Shown: positions 47,600 to 58,938 of the stretch, piece after piece | Numbering within the stretch: the first letter of the stretch is position 1 | Layout: each line of letters opens with the position of its first letter | Origin: Bugulina stolonifera | Taxonomy: Eukaryota; Bryozoa; Gymnolaemata; Cheilostomatida; Bugulidae | Length of the DNA stretch: 64,000 bases | NCBI GenBank assembly: GCA_935421135.1 | Contig: OW285191.1 | Location: 1,364,001-1,428,000, forward strand | Direction of reading: 5' to 3' | Position numbers and translations under genes: made by a program | The notes under the pieces: model-generated | Told to the model about the DNA's origin: nothing | The model's input: the letters and a program-made list of their open reading frames with translations, nothing else | Database searches by the model: none

Positions 47600-49098
47600 T
47601 TATCACCTATACAACTGACCAACAGGCTCATGTGCCCTATCATGTACTTACATGTAGATGTGCATGCTTAGGACCAACCCTGCTCCAGGTTCGTTATATG
47701 TACAACTGTTAGGAGCCACCACACTAGGTGCTCAGGATGCTGAGTTACTATAGGAAACTAGGCTACGAGGAGACATGCATTCCTTAGACTTATCATCAGG
47801 CCTACTAGTCTATACCAATCGGTAGGTTCAGTTCAGTTTAGTAGTTGTGAATAGGCCTGGGAATACTGGTCGAAATTTTTTAAATAACCCGTTATATTGT
47901 GACTTTCCCTTTGAGGAGCAATGGGTGGCTGGTCTACACATAACAACCCAGAAAAACATAATATAAACATATTATCAGGTATGACTAGGCATCAGTAGAG
48001 ACAACGAGGACATAACAGTAGGCACCTGAGGTTCAATACAATAAGTTCGGCCCCATAAGTCGGGCGGAAAATTACAATGTAGGTACAAAACGACACTGTT
48101 ATAAAAAATGCACATTAACTCGGCCTTGTACATGCAGGTGTCCAGTGTTGGGTGTCTATCTGGTCGATGCACTACTATATGTTCTGTTTAATGTAGTGTA
48201 TGGCTAGTATGTCATGACGTCTAAAACCATACTCTGACAGCATATTCATCTGGTGCTAGAGTCTCTCCAAGTCCCTCAATATGTGGTCCTTTGTGTTAGC
48301 TGTTAGCCAACTGGCAATTTTGGTATTATGGGCTCAAGAAGTTGCCCACCCCTGGGTGTGGATAGACTGCGGTGATTACTGTTACTACAACATGCCCAAA
48401 CTATAATAGTAATATAATCAATACACAGGTAACTTCAGGTTATCTATAATAATATACATGTACATGTAGATGCATATTAATAGTGGTATAAATATAATAT
48501 AAACACAACACAGGTGAATGACCTTGGGGTCAATAACTTGTATTATAACAACACAGTGAATGCTAATAATTTTATTAACTTTATAGCTGTAGCTGTATAA
48601 CTTACTGCTTACAGCATACACCATGATAATTATTATAATACACCATCTACTTGTACATGTATAACATGGTGTACATGTATTATATACTGTATATTTTAGT
48701 ACTGTCAACTTTGTGCTTCACTAGAAGGTTGCATAAGCTACGACTCTTCCAGTACAAGTAGTTACCAGACATGTCAATGATTAAAGGTACGTACACTATA
48801 CTCTAGATGCTATACTCTATACTACATCTAGTATATGGTGGTGGTGTCCAACCTACAGTGTAGGTCATTGTAGACATTTAAACAGAGTACAATAATATAA
48901 TATTACCAACACAAGGACCAGTTCCACACTCGTAGCGATTGACCCTCCATAACTGAAAATCAACACCCTGTTTAGTCTATACATGTACATAATTAGCATT
49001 GATATACAGTCTCACTATACTGTACATTCTGTACAGTAAATGATTATCATTGAAGGTGGAGAACTGGTAATTATATTCTCTTGAAATCATATGGTGAC
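47600..49098. other. Upstream region of SLC25
   Basis: No exon supported; short simple repeats only. The SLC25 5' UTR and promoter should lie in its right part, but no clear TATA or initiator was identified. Confidence 0.45.
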
Positions 49099-50288
49099 AT
49101 GGAGAACTCTTTTGACTTCTTTGCTGGGTGTCTGGGAGGTAGGTATCCTATGTATGCTGGTGATAGCCTTAGTTCTACACTGTATGTTTATTATTGAAGC
49201 AGCTGGGTTGGGCATACTCTAAATACAATGCTGACAACCCCTCCTACTAGTAGGTTATGACTAAGGCAATCCCTTTCACTGTTCAGATCATCTTCTACAC
49301 CTCATCTACGTATACATACATGTAATGGTACGTATATGTATACATACACGTACCATTACATGTAGTGGTACATGTAATGGTACATGTAATGGTACGTGTA
49401 ATGGTACATGTAATGGTACGTGTAAGGGTACGTGTATGTATATGCAAGGAGCTGCGACTGTATTCAATACTTATAGTATTATATGTCATGTATTGAACCT
49501 GCCTTAGCAGAGAATATCCCACTTAGTTATGATGGGTACAGTCAAACCCCATCTTAACCTACCCATCTCGTCCTTGTTCTACAACTTGTAGATAACATGC
49601 CAATTACTAATCAGTCAACCACTGTACTGTATGTTGTTCTCAACTGATTATCTTCAAGCAAGTTGCTCCCCAAATGAAGTTTACACAAAGTCCCAACTTC
49701 TACAAATTCATGGGATTTACATAACGGCTTACACAATATACATGCATGTATGCTGTCTTTCTAGTAGTCTATTAGTTGCTACTCTACTCTAGTATTTCAT
49801 GTATTGTAGGTGCTGCTGGAGTGATAGTCGGCCATCCCTTTGATACTGTCAAGGTTAGCTAGAGCTATAACAGCCATTTATATACATGACCTTGTTGTAC
49901 TTCATGGCTAATACTTATCATAATATGTATCTGTAGAACACCATATCAATATGTTTATTGATGGTTTATTAGGAGACAGGTATACCAGCATGTATTCCGT
50001 TCTGAGACAGCGTCCGTCCGTTACACTAACAAAGCTTTCCAGGTGGTAGCTAGACAAATGTACATGTGATGGCTTTACCTAGCTTAATGAATGGCTCGTA
50101 CAGCGTACTTACACGTGCGTACAGCGTACTGACACACGCGTACAGCGTACTTACACGCGCGCACAGCGTACATACACGCGCATACATACACACGCGTACA
50201 GCGTACATACACACGCGTACAGCGTACATACACACGCGTACAGGGTACATATACACACGTACAGCGTACACACCTACACACACACGCA

Positions 50289-50320
<32 letters not shown>

Positions 50321-51321
50321 GTGCGCATGCGCACCTGTGCTTGTGAGTGGATAATATGAACATTCCAATACCATGACCTAAATACTGCAGGTACGCCTAC
50401 AGCTGCAGTCTAGTAAGAACCCCCAGTACAAAGGCATGGTCAACTGTTTTACATCTATAGTACAGAAGGAAGGGACTCTAGGGCTATACAAGGGAGTTAC
50501 CTCCCCTCTCTACTCTCTGGCACTAATTAATGCCCTGGTGTTTGGGGTGCAGGGCAACCTTATGCGTAGAGTAGACAACCCCAACTCTCTCACCTCTGTG
50601 TTCGCAGCTGGAGCTATTACAGGTCAGTGTGTGTGTAGTACCTCTGTCTTTTTATCCTAGAGTTATCAGAGTATAGAGGGTACATATGACACCTTAGTAT
50701 GTACAGTGTGTGTATGTATGTACTGTAGGGGCCGTACAGAGTGTGGTCACATCTCCAATGGAGCTGATCAAGACACAGATGCAGATGCAAGGGGAAGGAG
50801 AGAGAACCAGGAGTGGATCCAACAGGAACTACTCCAGCTGTCTGGACACATTCAATGAGATTCGCAGGGCCAGAGGTGTACAAGGAGTGTACAGGGGGTT
50901 CATTATAACCCTGGTGAGGGAGTTACCGTCATTTGGTTTCTACTTTGGTACCTATGACTACCTGTGTAGAATATTCACTGCGGACCAGCAGGTCCACTGT
51001 CCAACATGGGGACTGCTTGTAGCCGGCGGGTTTGCTGGCTGTGCATCCTGGCTCATCTGTTACCCTTGTGATGTTATAAAGTCAAGGTACCAGGCGGATG
51101 GGGTGTGGGAGGATGGTAGACTAGTGTACAGGTATACTGGCTACAGGGAGTGCTTGAGAGTGTGTATAGAAGAGAATGGTTGTAGGGGACTGTTCACAGG
51201 GTTTGGTACTACCATGCTACGGGCTTTTCCTACTAATGGTGCTATATTCGCAGTGGTGACCCTCACCTTGCGATATCTCAGCCCTAGCCCCGCGTCAACT
51301 ACAACAAGTCACCATAACTAG
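49099..51321 (+). CDS. SLC25 mitochondrial carrier (A29/A45/A47/A48-like)
   Basis: Six-helix inner-membrane carrier. Exons 49099-49138, 49810-49853, 50391-50622, 50729-51321 join in phase to 302 aa, the standard length. The three family signature repeats are visible: PFDTVK (23-28), PMELIK (115-120) and PCDVIK (218-223), each followed by the usual conserved stretch (KGMVNCFTSIVQKEG; YRGFIITLVRELPSFGFYF; FTGFGTTMLRAFPTNGAIF). The start MENSFDFFAGCLGGAAGVI matches the family N terminus, which fixes the 40-nt first exon. GCASWLICYPCDVIKSRYQADG-type sequence and the ELPSFG motif point to the SLC25A29/A45/A47/A48 branch (basic amino acid or carnitine-type substrates), but the exact substrate cannot be told. 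Convergent with RSPH4A, with a 34-bp minisatellite between. Confidence 0.93.
49345..49440. repeat. 12-bp tandem repeat in SLC25 intron 1
   Basis: About seven copies of GGTACATGTAAT/GGTACGTGTAAT. Each contains a GTACATGTA or GTACGTGTA palindrome. Confidence 0.8.
50095..50320. repeat. GCGTAC-type repeat and CA microsatellite in SLC25 intron 2
   Basis: About ten imperfect copies of ACACGCGTACAGCGTACATA-like units followed by a (CA)n run (50276-50315). Confidence 0.85.
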
Positions 51322-51694
51322 GCAAGTATCTGTCTGTTTATAGTTACAGTTTATGTATATTTTACATAATTTATTTTAGTCATTGAATTTTATCAAACCT
51401 GTTGACCAAAATGTTACACACTGTGAACTTTTATTTGTAGCTATTTTGCTACCACAAGAGGATAATAGTGTAGCGTGTTACATGTTCATATTTTTGTTTT
51501 TGCATGTACTCGCATGTATTATATGTCGACCTAGGGCCTATCTTCTGTTCATGTATTATATTATTCACATATAGCATTAGGCGATGTACATGATGGGGCA
51601 TAATCCCTGGAATCTCAATGTTATTATACATCAGCATTCCCTAATGATACAGTAATACGTACAGTGTATATTATTGTTATCTCATATATCTGTA

Positions 51695-53152
51695 TTACAG
51701 TATTACACTGTTATCTCTTATATATGTATTACAGTATTACACTGTTATCTCTTATATATGTATTACAGTATTACACTGTTATCTCTTATATATGTATTAC
51801 AGTATTACACTGTTATCTCTTATATATGTATTACAGTATTACACTGTTATCTCTTATATATGTATTACAGTATTACAGTATTACACTGTTATCTCTTATA
51901 TATGTATTACAGTATTACAGTATTACACTGTTATCTCTTATATATGTATTACAGTATTACAGTATTACACTGTTATCTCTTATATATGTATTACAGTATT
52001 ACAGTATTACACTGTTATCTCTTATATATGTATTACAGTATTACAGTATTACACTGTTATCTCTTATATATGTATTACAGTATTACACTGTTATCTCTTA
52101 TATATGTATTACAGTATTACACTGTTATCTCTTATATATGTATTACAGTATTACACTGTTATCTCTTATATATGTATTACAGTATTACACTGTTATCTCT
52201 TATATATGTATTACAGTATTACACTGTTATCTCTTATATATGTATTACAGTATTACAGTATTACACTGTTATCTCTTATATATGTATTACAGTATTACAG
52301 TATTACACTGTTATCTCTTATATATGTATTACAGTATTACACTGTTATCTCTTATATATGTATTACAGTATTACACTGTTATCTCTTATATATGTATTAC
52401 AGTATTACACTGTTATCTCTTATATATGTATTACAGTATTACAGTATTACACTGTTATCTCTTATATATGTATTACAGTATTACAGTATTACACTGTTAT
52501 CTCTTATATATGTATTACAGTATTACAGTATTACACTGTTATCTCTTATATATGTATTACAGTATTACAGTATTACACTGTTATCTCTTATATATGTATT
52601 ACAGTATTACAGTATTACACTGTTATCTCTTATATATGTATTACAGTATTACACTGTTATCTCTTATATATGTATTACAGTATTACACTGTTATCTCTTA
52701 TATATGTATTACAGTATTACACTGTTATCTCTTATATATGTATTACAGTATTACACTGTTATCTCTTATATATGTATTACAGTATTACACTGTTATCTCT
52801 TATATATGTATTACAGTATTACACTGTTATCTCTTATATATGTATTACAGTATTACACTGTTATCTCTTATATATGTATTACAGTATTACACTGTTATCT
52901 CTTATATATGTATTACAGTATTACACTGTTATCTCTTATATATGTATTACAGTATTACACTGTTATCTCTTATATATGTATTACAGTATTACACTGTTAT
53001 CTCTTATATATGTATTACAGTATTACACTGTTATCTCTTATATATGTATTACAGTATTACAGTATTACACTGTTATCTCTTATATATGTATTACAGTATT
53101 ACAGTATTACACTGTTATCTCTTATATATGTATTACAGTATTACAGTATTAC
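51695..53152 (+). repeat. 34/42-bp minisatellite downstream of SLC25
   Basis: About 40 nearly identical units of 34 bp, ending TATATATGTATTACAG, some with an extra TATTACAG (42 bp). On the SLC25 sense strand each unit ends like a 3' splice site. Neither 34 nor 42-plus-34 keeps a single frame, so all three plus frames stay open, giving the three overlapping ORFs of 480-530 codons, which are not genes. Confidence 0.93.
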
Positions 53153-54201
53153 ATTCTCATATTTATGTTCTACATATTCTGTGTTCACTACTCACTATTT
53201 CACCACGTCTCATGGTTATTTCTGCCTTCAATAGTTTTATAAACTCATTATTCTAGAGTCTTCCAATTCTAACCATCTTATCTACCAATACTATGCTTTT
53301 AGTGACATCATATACTCATCTTGTAGAACTATACGTGACCCTCCCATCTCTCAACATCATTTAGAGTTGTCTTCTCACTCATTCATCAAGTGTAATATAA
53401 CTAAAGCTTCTCATTGGCTGTAACCAGTCAGCAACTAGTACTCTGTGTAAGTACAATGTAGTTTAACTGCACCTAATTGTCTCATCTCTACTCGCCTTAA
53501 ATTTAGGAACACTAATATACTAGGAAATTCTAACTTATTTTTAAAAGCTATAGGCAGCTACTCATACTGTACATTTTACATTCAGTCGCAACATAACATT
53601 ATTTATCTCTAATGTTATTTATTCCAGTCTTGAAATGAACACAATAATGTATTTATTTAATCTTCAGCCAAAAAGCTGCAATATTTTACTGAATTATAGA
53701 AGTTCTAACTTATATTGAAATAAATTAATTTTGTGAACAAAAATCTCATCGTTGTTTTATCAGCGATATAGCTGCTAAACTGTGGCCCTTGCCTTCCCTC
53801 CACCTATCCCTGTATTCATTGCACCCAGGCTATTTGGACATGTACTATATCACCAAACTTGTTGGAAGTTTCAGAATCACATGTCGCATTTTGTTTAATG
53901 TAGTGACATTTATTATGAGTTGAATGAATTCTATAATAACAAGAATAAGATAATATAACAACACACAGCCATAATAGCTGTTGCCATAGCAACCATTTCT
54001 AGTGTATAACAGAACTACAATGTGGCCATTCATTATTTACATGTACAAGTTTAGTTCTGGCTCAACTTCCTCTTAAAGGCACACAAGTAGATCTGGAAGT
54101 CTTAGATATGTAGCCCTGAGGTGTGTATTCGTCATCACTAATGCTGCTGAGACGGGTCAATTTTTCCTCACTCATTTACAGTCAGATCTGCAGAACTGAG
54201 T
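53153..54201. other. Intergenic between convergent SLC25 and RSPH4A
   Basis: AT-rich, no ORF of interest. A minus-strand AATAAA at about 53907-53912, roughly 290 bp past the RSPH4A stop, is a plausible poly(A) signal. Confidence 0.5.
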
Positions 54202-57200
54202 CTATGCATCCTCGTCTTCCTCTTCTTCACCCTCTTCCTCTATCTCCTCTGCCGCCTCAGCAGCCTCCATCTGAGCAGCTCTGAGAGCAGCCTCTTCTTC
54301 TGGTGTCGGATCTTCAACCTCTGTTATCTCTGGCCCACTCGGGAACTCCTCCATGATTGGTGGAACCGGCGTTGGGTTGAAGTTTTCTGCTGAATACTTG
54401 TGACCCCAACCGATGTACATATTTTCAAATTTTCTGCAATACAAGTTATAAGAGAGGTCATAGGTCAGTACATCCAATCACCTCATAGTTTCACACAATT
54501 ATGAAGGGCATAAGCTACTCCAGTATATTACATAATGATGCTGGTGCTACAATTGTGGTGTCGATACAAACTACTGTGTAATGCAATGCTCTACTCACTT
54601 TTCGAAACAGAAGGCAAATGCTCCCGGCCAGAGGTTGCTCTTGAGCACTGCAATGGCGTACTGAGGGATGATGCTGGTGGAAGGTTTGGGAGTCCATGGG
54701 GGCATACTGTCTATCTCTGCATCTTCACTAAGAGGTGTGAGTAGCGGGGGGCCGACCTCGGGCTCCGGCTCATCTACTTCCTCTTTCTCTTCTTCCTCAT
54801 CTTCCTCTTCGAAATCATCTTCATTCTTCTGCACAGGATTCCACCAACTGCACCGACCCTGCAGACGTATATAATCACTGATGACCTTCACACTATTACA
54901 TCACAGCTCCCACAGCCCTATTACATTCATGTCAAGCTACTTTGTTTTGAAATTCATAATAGCAATTTATTTTACATATTCTGTTTGTAAATTGACTTTG
55001 GGTAAAATCAAATCGATACAATAGCCATGCAATGTACATGTACATGCAAGCATTGATATACAACAGACCAGGCCTAGTATTGTTATGCAAAGTTGTCCTC
55101 TCTTTTGATGTTTCTCTCCATTAAATTTGACTTCGTTTGATCTGCATTAGTATCTATAGTGTATGGCAAATTTTAATTGTAGGTTTGGGTTTAGGCCTAT
55201 GACTATTATTCTGTTGATTGGAGGAAAGTTTTCATGTTCATGTTCATGTCCACGGTGGATAGTAAGGAACATTGTGGAGGGAGCTTCAGTCAGCTTAATT
55301 ACAATTATTCTCTGTTCTGCATGTTGACTAGTACAGTTTCAACACACTGGCACATAACCAGTAATTGCAATCTCTATTCCTGGCTTTGAGATTTTGTCAC
55401 CAAATATAGCAATTCCTGCTTTTAAACCCAGCTAGTCCCAATCGTGCACTAGTAGCCTTCCTCGCAGAGTTATTTGGAGTTGTGCTCACCTGTGGTAGAA
55501 TGTGTTGTACATGATGCACCCAATTCTGTAGTGAAGGGTCACACAGATCTCTGACTGGGATTCCCTCATAGTCCAAGTTCTCTACAAAGTTATCCCTCTG
55601 TGCTTCCTCCTCATCTTCCTCCTCCTCGGCATCAAATTGGTAGTAATCGTGGGGGGAGACATGAGTGCCCGCACTGAAATGTTCACATAAGTTGGGATCA
55701 TAGGACATTGTGATAATAACCCAAGCACTGCTGCGTAAAACATCTAAACTCCGCAAGGTTAGCTTCAATCAGTAGTTGTTTTGGTGTATTTACCTGATTC
55801 TGGCTATTTGTGCTCTGAGGTAATTTGATTCGTTTCCTGGAAAGGGTGGATAACTCACGACTGGCGCATCAAGTCGACCAGTGAAGAATTTTTTCATTTT
55901 TCTTGCTACTGATATCTGTTGAGGCGTAACATTTGGTAACTTTTTCCATGGCTTACCAGCTGTAAGTAAAGAGTACATGCCTGATGCTATTAATTAGCTG
56001 ATAGAGACATAGAAATATAACTATGTAGCCATGGAGAGGTCAAGGTAATCAGGTATGTCACTATCTGGAGATCTGTCCATCTACATCTACACTACACACT
56101 TACTGTAGATTCTGCAGTATAATATTTGTTTTCTACCACATCTATCACTGCAGCTGTAGTATGTACATGTATTTATGCAGTTAGAAATATACAGAGTTTT
56201 AATTCACATGCATCATAATTGTTTAACTAACTTATTAATTAGCAGCTCTATATTATTTCATTCAAAATTTTACAAGGATGCTTTATCTCACAACAGACTA
56301 ATGCAATCAGAATACATCTCAGTGTGAATCACAGTTCCATGTTGGCAAAGTTGTGAGTCATCGTACCCTAAGAGCAGAAAATTTCCTATTATAATAGAAA
56401 AGGTTTCCTACAGCAATCGGCTATTAGGAAGCTGCTTGATGTTGAGCAAAGGAAGACAACTCCAGAAATCATATATAGTATTTACAGTGTATGTGATAGG
56501 GCATTATATTATACTTATAGAACACAAATGGTACACGTGATCAGTCTAACGACATGCTGTTTGTTACCATAATACATACGTTCATTACAAACAAAGTATG
56601 TCTTCTTGTTTACTCCAGTTCTTGCCTCTTCCTTTGGAGTTACCGGTGGAGGTTTCCATGCCGGTTTAGGAGTGTCGTCTTCTTCCTGTTCCTCATCTTC
56701 GTCTCCTTCCTCTTTCTCTGTCGTGTCTTCCTCGGCTTCAGGCTCCGCCTACCAAATATTCATAGAGAGGTCGTTGTGGAGCTGATACTATAGACACCAT
56801 GATGACATGATGTGCTGCCTCTACAGTGACTAATCACTTGTGACACATGAGCTACTCATAGTTTATGTATGCATTGCTGAGTAGAGATAATTCTAACATA
56901 AGCAACATATCCAATGTGATAGCCTAGTATTATACTAGTATAATGATATATAATCACATGTATGCTTGGTTATGTTACAGTCATATACCATTCATAGACA
57001 AGGTGGTGCAGCAGACATAGACATAGACATAGACATATAATGATAATACAATATAAATATATATATATAAATAATAGTTACACGTGCTCTACAGAATGCA
57101 TATACATACTACAGCATGAAAGAATATACAAGGTGCTAATGTATAAAGTAATTTCTTAATACAGATGAGCAGCAGGCATGTAGATGGATTATCTGCCCGT

Positions 57201-58938
57201 GTATGTTTCCCTTGGTTACTATGATACATATGACACTACATCGTTACACCATTTACCTCTAATTGTAATAATAGAATGAGCTGTAGACAAATGAGATAAT
57301 CAGTGTGCGGCCGAACATGTGCATGTACTAACTAGTACTACTAGCCTGCACAGCAGTAATGCATGTAAGTGTACGCTATTATTATAATATGCAGATCACC
57401 CTACACTATGTAATACTGTAGGTACATAAGCTAGGCGATATTATACTATGCCATACCATACTACATGTATATACTAGAGCTAGACAACACTACACTATGC
57501 TGTACTACAATAAAACTAGATGATATTACACTATGCTATACTATGCTATACTATGCTATACTATGCTATACTATGCTATACTATGCTATACTATGCTATA
57601 CTATGCTATACTATGCTATACTATGCTATACTATGCTATACTATGCTATACTATGCTATACTCTGCTATACTATGCTATACTATGCTATACTGTACCTCC
57701 TCCTCCTCTTCTTCTTCCTCTTCCTCACCTTCTCTGTATTCTACTTCTGCTACGTAGTAATTCTGTTCTGTTCCTAACACCTTTCCCCATAACCTGCACA
57801 CAAATGTGTAAGAAAATACTTCAGAAACAGTACAACATAATATGTTCATGCAAGTAATGTCTATCTCTATCTCACATGTGATAAACATGTATAAAATGAG
57901 TGTAGAAGTAGTCATGCCTGACCTGCTACAGCAAGTGACTGTATATCATAATCTAGAACTCTAGTCCTGCCTGACATGACCTAGCAAGTGATTGTCTACT
58001 ATCACAGTAAATAACTTTAGTCATACCTGACATGCTGCAGCAGGTGATTGTCTACTAGGCTTTTTAATGCTAGCCACATTCTGTAGCATTCCTCTCTGTT
58101 CATTCCAATACCAGCTTGTTCAAAGTAGAAGGACAACTCCATAAGGTTAGGAAGTGGAGTGTCAACATCCTCCTCAGTTGCCTCAGCCTCTTCTTCACCA
58201 TCTCCTTTCTGTGTACAAAATTCTCATAATATTTAAATCATTATTATACAGAGTTACGCAATGTACCCTTTCTACCTTTCTACAGCAGAAGAAATATGGA
58301 CTATCCTATGATTCTTAATTTAATTTAAGACAAAACTATAAATTACATTGTTTGATTTATTTGCTTACCTTGAACAGTTTTTCTTGAATTTGGCAGAGAG
58401 CTACTTCTGTTGATCTATCAATTTTATCTTGGACTGTGTCAACATCCGATTTGAACTGTGAGCGTTTTGTTTCCTTACTGATGTCTTCAAATATATCTAT
58501 GACATCATTTGGCCGTTCATCTAACACTTTGGTTAATACTTTGCTAAGGTGGTCATATCTGAAATATAGATATAAAGGTAAACTGTAAAGCATAACCACA
58601 GAATAAGAAAAGATTTATAATGAAATCCATTACAAGTAACAATATGGACTTTAGTCATCATCAGATTGTTCAAACACAAAACATACATGTATTTGATACA
58701 ATAATCTGGTGCTGATTTAAATTAAATAGACACTAAGAGTACACTGTAAATAAAATTAAACTGCTAACAGATGTAGACAATGTCTGTACCTATTAACAGT
58801 ATACGAGACGGATCTGGCGATCTATTTTTCATTGACTTACAAGTTTGCTCCAGTTTTAGTACTTCTAGTTAACAGGTATGACTTTGCATTCATGAACTCT
58901 ACTTCTTTAGAAACGGGTTCAGCAGGATTGTCCGCCAT
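54202..58938 (-). CDS. Radial spoke head protein, RSPH4A/RSPH6A family
   Basis: Component of the radial spoke head that links the central pair to the doublets in motile cilia and flagella. Nine exons: 58938-58841, 58558-58369, 58208-58027, 57793-57697, 56748-56580, 55959-55794, 55673-55490, 54858-54599, 54433-54202, all in phase, 525 aa. Family landmarks in order: [18 protein letters not shown] (N-terminal), [94 protein letters not shown], and [16 protein letters not shown] near the C terminus. Several linkers and the end are strongly acidic (runs of Glu), as usual here. The start MADNPAEPV is the first ATG of an open exon. Shorter than human RSPH4A (about 716 aa), mainly in the variable N-terminal part. 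The gene shows the organism has motile cilia. Confidence 0.95.
57533..57692. repeat. 10-bp repeat at the RSPH4A exon 4 donor
   Basis: About 16 copies of CTATGCTATA begin within a few bases of the exon 4 donor (GAG followed by GTACAGTATAGCATAG in the gene sense); the donor itself merges into the first unit. Confidence 0.88.
57908..58060 (-). repeat. Three copies of the RSPH4A exon 3 end and donor
   Basis: The 3' end of exon 3 with its donor (58020-58060) is repeated at about 57962-58002 and 57908-57945. The real copy has CAG-type AG then GTATGA; in both extra copies the GT is GC (GCAGGA, GCATGA), so they are weaker decoys. Confidence 0.75.

Noticed and set aside
51664..53256. Three overlapping ORFs of 480-530 codons rich in Tyr, Leu and Ile
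   Set aside because: Products of a 34/42-bp tandem array that reads open in all three frames; no unique protein sequence.
57676..57915. Poly-Glu/Ser ORFs on the strand opposite to RSPH4A exons
   Set aside because: Shadows of the Glu-rich coding exons and the adjoining 10-bp repeat.
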